NCBI GenBank assembly: GCA_905221605.1
Contig: CAJNDS010002489.1
Span: 186,001 to 250,000 of the forward strand
DNA length: 64,000 nt
Direction of reading: 5' to 3'
From: Symbiodinium natans
Taxonomy: Eukaryota > Sar > Dinophyceae > Suessiales > Symbiodiniaceae
Shown: in pieces, positions 32,647-41,138 of the stretch
Numbering within the stretch: the stretch's first letter is position 1
Layout of the letters: every line of letters starts with the position of its first letter
Made by a program: the position numbers and the translations under genes
The notes under the pieces: model-generated
Database searches by the model: none
The model's input: only the letters and a program-made list of their open reading frames with translations
What the model was told of the DNA's origin: nothing

Positions 32647-33081
32647 TCAATGAAGGCATCTGGCGCAACTCAAAATTAACAAAGACTGAGGCTCCGCCCT
32701 CTGCTCAACTGTGCTCCAGAAATGATGTTTCTCTGAGTTATCGAAGACTTGTGATTGCATCTTGGGCCACTCAAGGCTCAACGCTTCTGTCGCAAGTGCT
32801 TCTTGCATGGGCCTGCGCTTGTGCACCCGCACCTTTGCCAGGACCTGACAGACAGTCTGCACAACCCGGCGACACCAAGGCCCGAAAAAGTCAGGCGCCT
32901 TTGGCTTTGCCTTTGGCTGCCTTTGCCGGCTCTGCATCTGCAATTGTTTCAGTAGCTGCAGAGTCGTCGCCTGGCAAGGTGACGTCAGGAGAGAGACGTC
33001 CAGTGTGGGTACCTCCGTGTTCAAAGGCATCTTGGGCACAAAGTCCTCAGTACATCTGTGCATGCTTTTGCCAGCTTGCAA
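32647..33081 (-). CDS. Exon-like frame in tandem unit 4
   Basis: 144-codon minus-strand frame, the longest coherent reading in the array. It includes LNTEVPTLDVSLLTSPCQAT, then RQRQPKAKPKAPDFFGPWC, QTVCQVLAKVRVHKRRPM, and ALATEALSLEWPKMQSQVFD with NSEKHHFWSTVEQRAEPQSL. The same frame is kept in the neighbouring unit (31917-32207), which supports it being coding or recently so. No domain recognised. It may be an exon of a small basic protein family or a decaying copy. Confidence 0.35.
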   Translation of the reverse strand: MQAGKSMHRCTEDFVPKMPLNTEVPTLDVSLLTSPCQATTLQLLKQLQMQSRQRQPKAKPKAPDFFGPWCRRVVQTVCQVLAKVRVHKRRPMQEALATEALSLEWPKMQSQVFDNSEKHHFWSTVEQRAEPQSLLILSCARCLH

Positions 33082-34219
33082 ATTCCCGGGCTTGCAAGGC
33101 CACGAATTGTGGGAAGTATTTAGCTACGCAACAAAACCCAGCCAAAGGGACCTCCTAGCCTGGCAGTAATGAGAACGCAAGTGCTCAAGCAGCGCGTAGA
33201 CAAACCCTGAGATGGTGGAGTCGCGAGTCTTAAGCAGTCCCAACAGCAACGAGTGAGACTCTTGACCGGCCCTTTCAAGAAGAGATCCCTCCTCAAAGCA
33301 GGCCAGGGCCGAATCGAACATCCCCACCCCCTGGGTCGTGTTGGGCGGGAAAAGCAAAATGCTCACACAGGGCTCAGCTAACACACAAGGCCAACCCTCC
33401 TGCAACTACAAGCCCTGTAGGAAGAGCCACAAGCTTGCAGCAATGCACAGCAAGCTTGACCTTTAGCCTTGCGCTCGCGCAACGCAACAACGCAAACCAG
33501 CGCAAGACAAACCTTGTTGCAACGCAAATACTTGCCACTTAGATACATGCACGCATGCACCTGGCGTCCCAAGCTGCATGTCAGCTTTTGAGGTAAGCTT
33601 CGGGTCTGATGTGTTCTGGCCCGTGCTTCCATCTGGCCAGCTGTTTGCGAGCCTTGATCACTGGGCGGCGCTGTCGGCACAGCTTCTGCAGAAGGCTGCG
33701 GGGCTGTTTCGGCTGAAGCTTCTGCGTCTGTCGCCCCTGGCACGTGGCGTCGTAGGCCCAGTTGTCAGCAAGAGAAGAAGCACGTCGGTGCGCCTGCTGC
33801 AGGCGTGGGCGGCGGCGGCGGGAGTGGTGCCTGTCACGCTGAAACAAATGGCCTTACGCAATGCTGATTCAGCTGAAGGCAAGGCATCTGACGCAACTCA
33901 TCACAAAGTCTCATGCTCCGCCCCCTGCGCAACTGCGTTCCAGACGTGTGTTGTTTGCTCTGAATTCGAAGACTGGTACTTGCAATTATCTCGGTAAAGC
34001 GCCCTTGGGCAGCTCAAGGCTCAAAGCAAGTGCTTGTCGCATGAGCCTGCGCTTGTGCACCACCTTTGCCAAAACCTGACAGATCTGCACTTTCCAGCGA
34101 CATCTCACTTTACACTTGCTGGTCCAAGCCGCCTTTGGCTTTGCCTTTGGCTGCCTTTGCCGGCTCTGCAGAGTCTTCACCTGGCATGGTGACATCCGGT
34201 GTCTGGGGTCGGTCTGCGG

Positions 34220-34555
34220 TAAGAAGAAAAACAGACGTTGCCAGCACCAACTCCAGCATGAACACTAACCTTCATGCCACTGTGCTACTGGTACTCTTGT
34301 GCTGATGCTGCTGCGTCTGCCCGCTCGCATGCTAGCTACTGCATGTACTAGTGCTAATCCGAATGCTAAGACTAGTAGACGAGTAGCAGCAATATACGTA
34401 TACCAGTACGAGCTATAATACTAAGTCACCTAAGACCAAAGCGGGAAAGAAAGAAGGCAATTAACACCAGAACAAAAAGCACGACACGTGAGAATTCCAA
34501 GCTAGCATGACGTGCCTTCAGCAGAAGTGCTGGTGCCCCCCCGGCCTCACCGGGT
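34220..34555. other. No gene supported
   Basis: Unique sequence between the tandem units and a telomeric array; rich in CTAGTA words at 34340-34380. Confidence 0.4.
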
Positions 34556-34643
34556 TTAGGGTTTAGGGTTTAGGGTTTAGGGTTTAGGGTTTAGGGTTTA
34601 GGGTTTAGGGTTTAGGGTTTAGGGTTTAGGGTTTAGGGTTTAG
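34556..34643 (+). repeat. Perfect TTTAGGG array
   Basis: Twelve to thirteen perfect heptamers. Confidence 0.92.
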
Positions 34644-34865
34644 CACTGCTAAGCCGTGAAGGGCTCCAATTTTTTCTTTGCAGGTGCTCCAACTGGTTTA
34701 GGGGTTTATGGGGTTTGATTAGGGTTTATAGGGCTTAGGGTTTAGGGAGCTGATCCAAACTCAGCCACATGTGAATCTTGGATTCGATGCCGCCATGTGT
34801 ACCGAGCACTGAGCAGGTGCTTTTTCCTCCCTGATTCGAACCACTAACCTACAAATTTTGGGGCC

Positions 34866-34966
34866 TGAAGAATTCGAAGAGGGTTTTGGGGGGTTCTTAT
34901 AGTATACAAATAAAGGGACCATAAGGGAATACTACTAGTAATTACTCCGACCCCTATATTAGTTAC
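34866..34966 (+). mobile_element. MITE family D copy
   Basis: GAATTCGAAGAGGGTTTTGG at the left; ACCATAAGGGAATACTACTA and TTACTCCGACCCC at the right. Imperfect inverted ends. Confidence 0.75.
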
Positions 34967-35077
34967 TTGCCACCATGCCTGCCTCCCTTTTACCTGCATG
35001 CTGAGGCAGCAGCTAAGACAGTTGGCCTTTTCCATCTCCTTGAGCACGTCCTGCGTCCATGTCTGCTGTGTAAGTCA

Positions 35078-35345
35078 TCAAAGGTCCGTCATGCGGACGT
35101 GTGAAGAGAGGTGAAAGGTCAACCACACCTCCAGGCTCAGGGTCTGAGAATCATCGACAACGTCCCAAGCCAGATTGCGAAATTCCTCGATGGGCATGCG
35201 CGTCTGAAAGCAACTCCGTAGTGCGCTCAGCTTGTATATCAAACCCTCGAGCACATCAACGATTCGGCCAACTGCCACGTTGGATGCTCGTGCCTTGTCG
35301 TCCTTGACGGACCATTTCTTTGCGACAAGAATCCTTCACAAGGTT
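35078..35345 (-). CDS. Terminal exon of an unrecognised gene
   Basis: Minus-strand frame ending in TGA at 35078. It reads ILVAKKWSVKDDKARASNVA, GRIVDVLEGLIYKLSALRSC, then IEEFRNLAWDVVDDSQTLSL and a short tail. Alternating hydrophobic and charged positions suggest a helical globular domain. There is no ATG at the start, so it is an internal or last exon. Confidence 0.4.
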
Positions 35346-35359
35346 GCATGACGGCCAAC

Positions 35360-35500
35360 GAAAACATGTGCACCCGCCGCCTGGCCTGCGTAGAAATTCC
35401 TCCATGCGGAAAGGATTTTGCCTGGCATCCTTGAGGGCCTCTTCAGTGAACTCGCCAACCTCGCAGCAAGTCAGAAGCTCAGTGGGCAAGCTCGTAGACC
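35360..35500 (-). CDS. Probable upstream exon of the 35.1-kb gene
   Basis: Minus-strand frame LLTCCEVGEFTEEALKDARQ, then NPFRMEEFLRR, after which composition turns Gly/Cys-rich. It is in a different frame from the downstream exon, with only about 45 nt between the good segments. Either a very short intron or a frameshift separates them. Confidence 0.3.
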
Positions 35501-35687
35501 GTGAGGCAACCCTAAACCTAAGCCCTAAACCCTAAAACCCTAAACAACTGTAAACAACCCTAGACAACCCTAAACAACCCTAAACCTGAAGGCTGGACGG
35601 CAAGTCAGGCTCCCGCAGGCCTTGCCCGAAGGGTTAGGCTCCGGCGTGGCGCCGCCGGAGTTAGAGGAAACGATGCGGCCTGACTGG

Positions 35688-35803
35688 GTTTAGGGTTTAG
35701 GGTTTAGGGGGGAGGGTTTAGGGCTTAGGGCTTAGGGCTTAGGGCTTAGGGTTTAGGGTTTAGGGTTTAGGGTTTAGGGTTCAGGGTTTAGGGTTTAGGG
35801 CAG
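35688..35803 (+). repeat. TTTAGGG / CTTAGGG array
   Basis: About 16 heptamers; four consecutive CTTAGGG units form a homogenised variant block. Confidence 0.88.
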
Positions 35804-35805
35804 CT

Positions 35806-35935
35806 TGGAGGTTCATGGGTAGTTACAAGTGGGCTTATCAAGTAACGAAAGTTACAACTGATTATAGGCTTGTCAAATAAAGGGGTACTTCTATCCCTGC
35901 CTCTAACTGCCGTAATTACTCCTGTCCCTGGGCTC
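35806..35935. mobile_element. MITE family B, left end plus diverged remainder
   Basis: GCTTGGAGGTTCATGGGTAG at the left; only weak pairing at the right (CTAACTGCCGTAATTA). Probably truncated. Confidence 0.5.
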
Positions 35936-36520
35936 CCAAGTCGGCGGCAGAAGAAAGTTCAAAGAACTGACGAACTTACTGGGCCGCAAGGATGATTGGG
36001 CCAAGAGAAGCCCGTAGACAAGTGTTGCTTTTCTCATGTGGTGTACGAGTGACGCTCCAGTGCTTCCCGCACCGGCTAGGTTTGTTGCAGATTCTCGATG
36101 GCTTTGTGTGGAGGGAGTTGGCCGCACTGCAACTTTCTCGGCTCCGGACAAAATCCACTGAGTTCCTATCATGCCAATTGAGGATTTAGGGTTAAGGGTC
36201 TACAGCAAGATGGCTGAAACAGCTGACAGGCTTTGCCATACTCATACTATCCCTTCACCCTTCAGCTGCACACCAGCCGAAATGTTTAGGACCTGAACCG
36301 CTGCCTCGTGTCAACACTACAATGACAAGAAGCTTTCACAAGGCGTGCTGGCCAATCTGTTCATGCGGATGACAGCATTCCCACATACAGCATGGCTCAG
36401 CCGAAGCGGCTATACTCGCATATTGTGCTCCGAGTATATTCTTTGGTCAGAGAAGGCATGATGATTGATCACTACCCGTATCCCCATGTTACGAGTAATA
36501 CCAAGGATACTACTGGATAC
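35936..36520. other. No gene supported
   Basis: Competing frames of 60-90 codons on both strands; nothing recognised. Confidence 0.35.
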
Positions 36521-36525
36521 TTTCA

Positions 36526-36711
36526 TTGTTTGCTGACAGCTCAGAGAGGCAAGTGGCTGCCATCTTCATCGTTCTGGATCTGCTCAAACCCATCATGGTG
36601 TGGGGTCCTGAGCGTGCGAGACCCTCCGTGGTGCTCCAAGAAGCAAGAGGACAATCTGCCAGAGCACCCCCAACTCTGCCGAACGTGGAGTCCTTAATCA
36701 AGCGGCTTTGA
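36526..36711 (+). CDS. Possible last exon, unknown function
   Basis: Plus-strand frame SSERQVAAIFIVLDLLKPIM, then PSVVLQEARGQSARAPPTLP and a stop at 36709. The hydrophobic helix and even composition look coding. A competing 101-codon frame runs in parallel. No domain recognised. Confidence 0.22.
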   Translation: MFADSSERQVAAIFIVLDLLKPIMVWGPERARPSVVLQEARGQSARAPPTLPNVESLIKRL

Positions 36712-36714
36712 GCC

Positions 36715-37180
36715 AAGGCGCCCGTCATCCCCGAGAAGAACCAGACACGGCAAGGACTCGACCTTCAACCTCAAGGCAATGGTGTTTGAAGAACCGCGAA
36801 AAGCAGTTCAACAAATCGGGTGTGCAACATCCACAAGGTCAAGCCGCTTGCTGCATGTTCTCCAGCAACCCTTGTGTGCTGCGCATAGATGCAGCCATGC
36901 TATCCGTAAACTCCCAGGCTTTCGGTGGCTTTCGCAAAGAAGCACCATCAAATGAATCAACGCCGGTCATGCAGTTCCCTTCATGCGGAAGTGGCGATGA
37001 TCTGTGACCTGTTGCGACCCATAATTAGGTTTGTTGGAATAGCCCCACCCCCAATCGTAGCAGAACGATCTTGCGTGCAAGACAACAGGCAACAATCCTC
37101 ACACTCCAAACGACCCCCAAGATCGCGCAAGATCATACTTGCACAATAACATGCGAATATCACAATGTCCATGAATATAT
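36715..37180. other. No gene supported
   Basis: Overlapping frames up to 99 codons on +; no domain. Confidence 0.35.
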
Positions 37181-37184
37181 AAAC

Positions 37185-37250
37185 CTACTTATATATATAT
37201 ATATGTGTGCATATATATATATATGTTTATACACATATTTTTATACATGC
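37185..37250. repeat. (TA)n microsatellite
   Basis: Two TA runs around TGTGTGCATA. Confidence 0.85.
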
Positions 37251-37339
37251 TGTAAACAATACAGCAATGTACTTAACCAGCAGTGCACCGCTTCCGCCTT
37301 CTCATCAGTGCTCTCCGAAGGCCCTTCTCCTGGAAAGGC

Positions 37340-37500
37340 ACAATAATAGTCATAATAGTGACAATAATAATAGCAAGAATGGTAATAATAATAGTAACAA
37401 TAATCGTAATGGTAACAATAATAGTAATAACAACAATAGTAGTAATAATAACAACAATAATAATACTAATAGCAATAAGAAGAAGAAGAATGGCAACAAT
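37340..37500 (+). repeat. AAT/AAC trinucleotide repeat
   Basis: About 50 AAT-, AGT- or AAC-type triplets ending in AAG triplets. All three frames stay open because of the repeat, so the Asn-rich and Ile-rich frames are not genes. Confidence 0.88.
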
Positions 37501-37670
37501 ACTTCTCCTCGAAAGGCACCGGCTTCAGGGAGTGGGCCATGCGCTCCACCTGGGCCTTGAAGTCCTAAGGCCGAACTCGGTTGCTTGGTGCATTGTATTT
37601 TGTTATCTCCATTGCTATGTTTGCCTTTGTTGGTTTTTCTTTTGTTCTACTTTTTGAGTTGCTTATATCT

Positions 37671-37697
37671 TTTTTTTTCGGGGGGGGGGGGGGGGGT
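37671..37697 (+). repeat. T-run / G-run junction
   Basis: Nine T, C, then about 17 G, followed by TTTAGGG words to 37746. Confidence 0.9.
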
Positions 37698-37794
37698 GGC
37701 TTAGGGTTTGGGGTTTAGGGTTTAGGGCCTGTTTAGGGTTTAGGGTGAAGAGCTTGAAAGGCAGACGATGATTGCGGAGAAAAGGCAAGACAAG

Positions 37795-37797
37795 AGA

Positions 37798-37838
<41 letters not shown>

Positions 37839-37845
37839 CGAAAGA
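37795..37845 (+). repeat. (GA)n microsatellite
   Basis: GA run of about 17 repeats with two GAGC interruptions. Confidence 0.9.
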
Positions 37846-38600
37846 CGAAGTCAGGTTGAGAGAACCAAGAGATGACTAACCAAGGACCTTCATTGGCCAT
37901 GCAGAAGGGATTGGAAGCGTTGACATGACACTGACGGGGCCTGTATGAAGATCACCCTGAACAAGGCAGGAAGTCATCTGAGATTTGATGCAGGGTCTTT
38001 CGAGTGCAGCCGATGTCCTCCTCGAAAAAGTCTGCAGAAACAGGCCTTGCAGGTTCACAACCCTTTCAAATTCGGTGAAATTCAGAGCCTGCAAAAACTT
38101 GAAGCTTAATCTCCATTGCGACTTCAGAAGGCTTTAAACTCAGTGGCTGCTCAAATCGGAACCGAGGCGCAGCACGTTGAAGTTGCGCCCCCTCTCGCGG
38201 TACGACTCGTAGCGAGACATGAGCAAGGTCGTGCGACTTGGCGACATGGGAGGTCTGTTCAAGATACTTGCGTAGGATCAGAAGGACAAGTTGCTGTGTG
38301 GCATTGAAACGCTATTGTATAGGCTAATTACGGCCAGTTACAGACAGACAGGAATGACGCATGGCTGTTCATGACGAACCACATGTTTGGACTCTAGCAC
38401 ATCCCGATGCCATGAGAATTTGTTCCAAGATGCTCATCGGGGAGAAGGCTTCCAGCAAAGAAGAATACGCCAAGCACCCCTGAAACAGCATCGTGCGCAC
38501 GCACAGGACGCCACTAAACAACCCAACCCCACTTCTAGTTGCACAATCGCAGCAACATGTACATCTAACTGTGAGACCCACTCTTGCCTGTCTACACACA
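37846..38600. other. No gene supported
   Basis: Unique-looking, frames up to 77 codons. A minus frame at 37876-38094 (TEFERVVNLQGLFLQTFSRR) is mildly coding-like. Confidence 0.3.
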
Positions 38601-38705
38601 CATGTGGGGGTTTACGATAATAGGGAACCCCTAAAATAGACCACCAAATAGTAGGATCCCCCTTATAATAGGGACGTCCAATAAGGTACGCCCAAATATC
38701 GTACT
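38601..38705 (+). mobile_element. MITE family A, copy 4
   Basis: Left end CATGTGGGGGTTTACGATAA; internal CCAAATAGTAGGATCCCCC shared with copies 2 and 3. The right end (CCCAAATATCGTAC) is damaged where family B begins. Confidence 0.75.
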
Positions 38706-38808
38706 TTGGGTAGTTAGAAGTAGGGTTATATGTAGGGCATCGAAACTTATAACCTTACCTAGGGAACTAGAAAACCCTACTTGTAAGTACCCATGAACCT
38801 CCAAGTAG
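38706..38808. mobile_element. MITE family B copy abutting family A
   Basis: TTGGGTAGTTAGAAGTAGGG at the left lacks the terminal CTACTTGGAGG; the right end GTACCCATGAACCTCCAAGT is intact. Confidence 0.75.
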
Positions 38809-38959
38809 CCCTAAACCCTAAACCCTAAACCCGCGGCCTCCTGGGGAGCCCTTAGCCTTCTCCAGGACCCGATCCACCGACGCCTCCGACAAGTCACCTT
38901 CGACAATTCAGCGCGCTGGCAACTCTCGGGACTCTCGGAGCCCACGGAGATGGATTAGG

Positions 38960-39017
38960 GTTTAGGGTTTAGGGTTTAGGCTTTAGGTTTTTTTTTTTGG
39001 GGGGGGGGGGGGGGGGG
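38960..39017 (+). repeat. TTTAGGG array running into a T-run / G19 junction
   Basis: Four heptamers, eleven T, then nineteen G. Confidence 0.9.
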
Positions 39018-39019
39018 AC

Positions 39020-39905
39020 ATTGAACCAACAAAAATCGTGAGCATAACTTGTGGAAGCTTCAAACACATAGCAACATCACAAGTTCCATAGAGGGAAAAG
39101 ATCTGCAGCCAGTAAGAGGCTAAACCAGATGTTGTCTGAAACCCCGTATGCTCACATACCCAGCCCCACATCTAAACCTGACTGCCAGCCCTTGAAAAGG
39201 GCGGCTGGTACTAGGCAGAATGAAAAAGTACACTACAAGCCCCAGCTCACCCCCCAAGGCAGAAACACACACAGCCTGTTAACGCCTGCACCATGTTTAA
39301 ACCTGCTCATGGCTCTAAAGAAAGCAAGCACTTCACCGAAGTAGTGCACACGAGCAGAACACCAGTAGGCAAAACCCGCAGCAGAGCTATGAACTATGAA
39401 CGAAATGTAGTCGAGCATTGCAGAGAAAGGCATTCCTGACGAAAAGCAGAAAGCCTGGCAAAACACAAAATACTCAAACCTTAAACCCTAAATCCTAAGC
39501 CCTATAAACTATAAACCCCGAACAAGGCTGTCCTTGGGTGGATTTAGGGCTCGGCTCCCGGCATCTTTGCAACTCAACTCCCCATCAGCCCTTTCCCCAA
39601 ACCCTAACCTTCCCTAAGCCACGAAGTGCAACGCAATTCTGAGAGGCGCGTGCCTTCTGCCACCGACTCGGTTTCAGTAAAGGAGACATCCCCTGCAGGC
39701 TCCAGCAATCGATCATCCTGATCGGGACTTTTATCACCTTAACCCGAAGCTCTGAACTATTTAGGGTTTAGGGTTTCGGGTTCAGGGTTTAGGCTTAGGA
39801 TATCGGATGCCTAGCACGGTCGAAGCAGATCTGCACGAGGCGTGTCCATTTCCTAAGAAGAACGAGGGTTCCGAACGGGTTTCCGAACTAATTGACGAGG
39901 GCCAT
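39020..39905. other. No gene supported
   Basis: Frames up to 77 codons. Short telomeric patches at 39478-39520 and 39760-39795. Confidence 0.35.
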
Positions 39906-39910
39906 GCTGA

Positions 39911-40038
39911 TACATATGAAGTAGGGCATCTATTTCATGTATCCCCAAAAGACACCCAGTAAATACACTCACCAATATGAAAAGGGAACCTGATATATAC
40001 TCACCAATAACAGTAATAAAAACCCTACTTCATATGTA
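39911..40038. mobile_element. MITE-like element with perfect 15-bp inverted ends
   Basis: ACATATGAAGTAGGG and CCCTACTTCATATGT are exact inverted repeats 128 bp apart. The core has TACTCACCAATA twice. A related word (GTATACTCACCAGGAACA) occurs near 60466. Confidence 0.75.
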
Positions 40039-40127
40039 GCTGGCACTTCAACAAAAGGAAGTCAGTGGCTCATCCTAGCATTTTGTTCGCAATCAACTTC
40101 GTTACGGACGGAAAGGCTGAACCCTGC

Positions 40128-40250
40128 CTACTTGGAGGTTCATGGGTGGTCAGAAGCAGGGTTCTAAGTAGGGCAACTACGGTTATTCCAGGTACAAATC
40201 ATTGTGTTCTTGCTATAGGGAACCTGGTGACCTACCTTCTAGGTCCTTAG
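40128..40250. mobile_element. MITE family B copy, right arm degenerate
   Basis: CTACTTGGAGGTTCATGGGT at the left; right arm only ACCTACCTTCTAGG. Confidence 0.65.
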
Positions 40251-40429
40251 AGTTCCAGGGTGCGAGCCGCGTAGGGTTTTCGGGGTTTAAGGCTTAGGGT
40301 TTGGGGTGGGCTGAGGGTTGAGGGGGTCTAAACCCCTAGACCTTCAACCCAAATCCCTAAACCCTCAACCCTCTTTTCACAAGGGACTCGACTGCTGCCC
40401 TTTCTGCCCAGCCCGTTCCCACGCCTCTA

Positions 40430-40548
40430 AACCCTCTAAACTCTCTAAACCCTCTAAACCCTAAACCCTAAACACTAAACCCTAAACCCTAAACCCTAAA
40501 CCCCTAAACCCTAAACCCTAAACCCCAAAACCCCTAAACCCCAAGCAC
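40430..40548 (-). repeat. CCCTAAA array
   Basis: About 16 heptamers, with CTCTAAA units at the left. Confidence 0.88.
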
Positions 40549-40663
40549 AAAAAAGCATCTCCGTGTGTTCTCTCCTCTGTCTCGCAGGGCGAGGCATCCT
40601 GGGGAGCACCTGCTGGGTGCCAGCGCTGTAGGATCTGATCCTTCAGTGAAGAAGCCAAGGAAT

Positions 40664-40750
40664 GGGGTTTAGGGTTTAGGGTTTAGGGTTTAGGGTTAGG
40701 GTTTAGGGTTGAGGGTTTAGGGTTTAGGCTAAGGCTCAGGGCTTAGGGTT
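40664..40750 (+). repeat. TTTAGGG array
   Basis: About ten heptamers, 35 bp upstream of the retroelement. Confidence 0.85.
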
Positions 40751-40754
40751 GTGT

Positions 40755-40777
40755 TAGTATAGGGGGGAACATCCCCA
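40755..40777 (+). mobile_element. MITE family C, right-arm remnant
   Basis: TTAGTATAGGGGGGAACATC matches the right end of the copy at 53697-53774. Four bases separate it from the TAGGG duplication of the retroelement. Confidence 0.6.
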
Positions 40778-40780
40778 GTT

Positions 40781-40785
40781 TAGGG
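40781..40785 (+). repeat. Target-site duplication, left (TAGGG)
   Basis: TAGGG immediately left of the 5' LTR, matched by TAGGG right of the 3' LTR (49393-49397). The reconstructed empty site reads as TTTAGGG followed by TTTAGG, so integration was into an interstitial telomeric repeat. Confidence 0.85.
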
Positions 40786-41072
40786 TGCGGAGCTGCAATT
40801 GGTATTGTAGAAAGGAGTTAGTGTTGGAAGTTGGAAGGGTTAATGAACCCGGTAATCGTATTTGGCTCAAGATGGGCTTGAACAGAAAGCCACAAGTTCA
40901 AAAAGTAGTGCCTGGGTTCTTAGGGTTTGGTAAGGGTGTGGATTCCTTCCCCCTTTCCTTCCCCCCTGGGTTGCTCTTATCCGTGTTCTTGGTTGTTTCT
41001 TGGTTCGATCTGGGAAATATAAGTTCAGGGCGATTAGGGGAGTTGATTTCCTTCCTTGGTTGTCCCCCCGTA
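40786..41072 (+). repeat. 5' LTR
   Basis: A 287-bp direct repeat identical to 49106-49392, starting TGCGGAGCTG and ending CCCCCCGTA. Shared sequence runs one base further left (a G that also belongs to the TAGGG duplication), so the boundary was set by the target duplication. It contains a spliced-leader-like stretch followed by ATG at 40872. The whole repeat is open in the frame of the first large ORF, which is unusual for an LTR. Confidence 0.9.
40849..40871 (+). other. Spliced-leader-like sequence inside the 5' LTR
   Basis: The segment ends in TTTGGCTCAAG, identical to the last 11 nt of the conserved dinoflagellate spliced leader (which ends CCATTTTGGCTCAAG). The bases before it, starting CCGGTA, weakly resemble the leader's 5' half with gaps. 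ATG follows directly at 40872 in the frame of the first large ORF. It is repeated at 49169-49191 in the 3' LTR. An 11-base match has roughly a few percent chance of occurring somewhere in a window this size, so the position just before an ATG in an LTR carries much of the weight. Confidence 0.5.
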
Positions 41073-41085
41073 GGTTATGAGCCCA
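41073..41085 (+). other. Primer-binding site for an initiator tRNA-Met half molecule
   Basis: GGTTATGAGCCCA directly abuts the 5' LTR. Its reverse complement, TGGGCTCATAACC, reads as the anticodon stem-loop of initiator tRNA-Met: the CAU anticodon in its loop and the GGG of the stem. Known: Drosophila copia is primed by a tRNA-Met fragment cleaved in the anticodon loop and has GGTTATGGGCCCA just inside its LTR, one difference from this site. Inferred: minus-strand synthesis starts here from a half-tRNA. Confidence 0.8.
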
Positions 41086-41138
41086 AATTAGGTTCCCTGC
41101 GGTTAAGTGTTCTTTCAAGGTTTTGGGATCAAGAAGCA

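Larger units (their letters stand above)
29513..34210 (-). repeat. Diverged tandem duplication of a gene-like segment (about five units)
   Basis: Units start near 29513, 30801, 32023, 32753 and 34011. Units 1 and 2 match closely with an offset of 1266 bp in the centre (30133 against 31399). Units 3 and 4 match with an offset of 730 bp (32021 against 32751). Unit 4 is interrupted at about 33120-33560 by unrelated DNA and resumes before unit 5, which is fragmentary. Each unit carries the same landmarks: a GCCTTTGGCTTTGCC tract, an AAGCTTCTGCGTCTGTCGCC tract and a TTGCCAGGACCT tract. On the minus strand these read as Lys/Ala-rich and Ala/Glu/Pro-rich protein-like segments. Confidence 0.7.

Noticed and set aside
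37207..37657. Asn-rich and Ile-rich frames
   Set aside because: Trinucleotide repeat open in every frame.
40785..40871. GTG start at 40785 for the first retroelement ORF
   Set aside because: GTG starts are not expected in eukaryotic nuclear genes, and this codon straddles the LTR boundary and target duplication. ATG 41139 after the primer site, or ATG 40872, is more likely.
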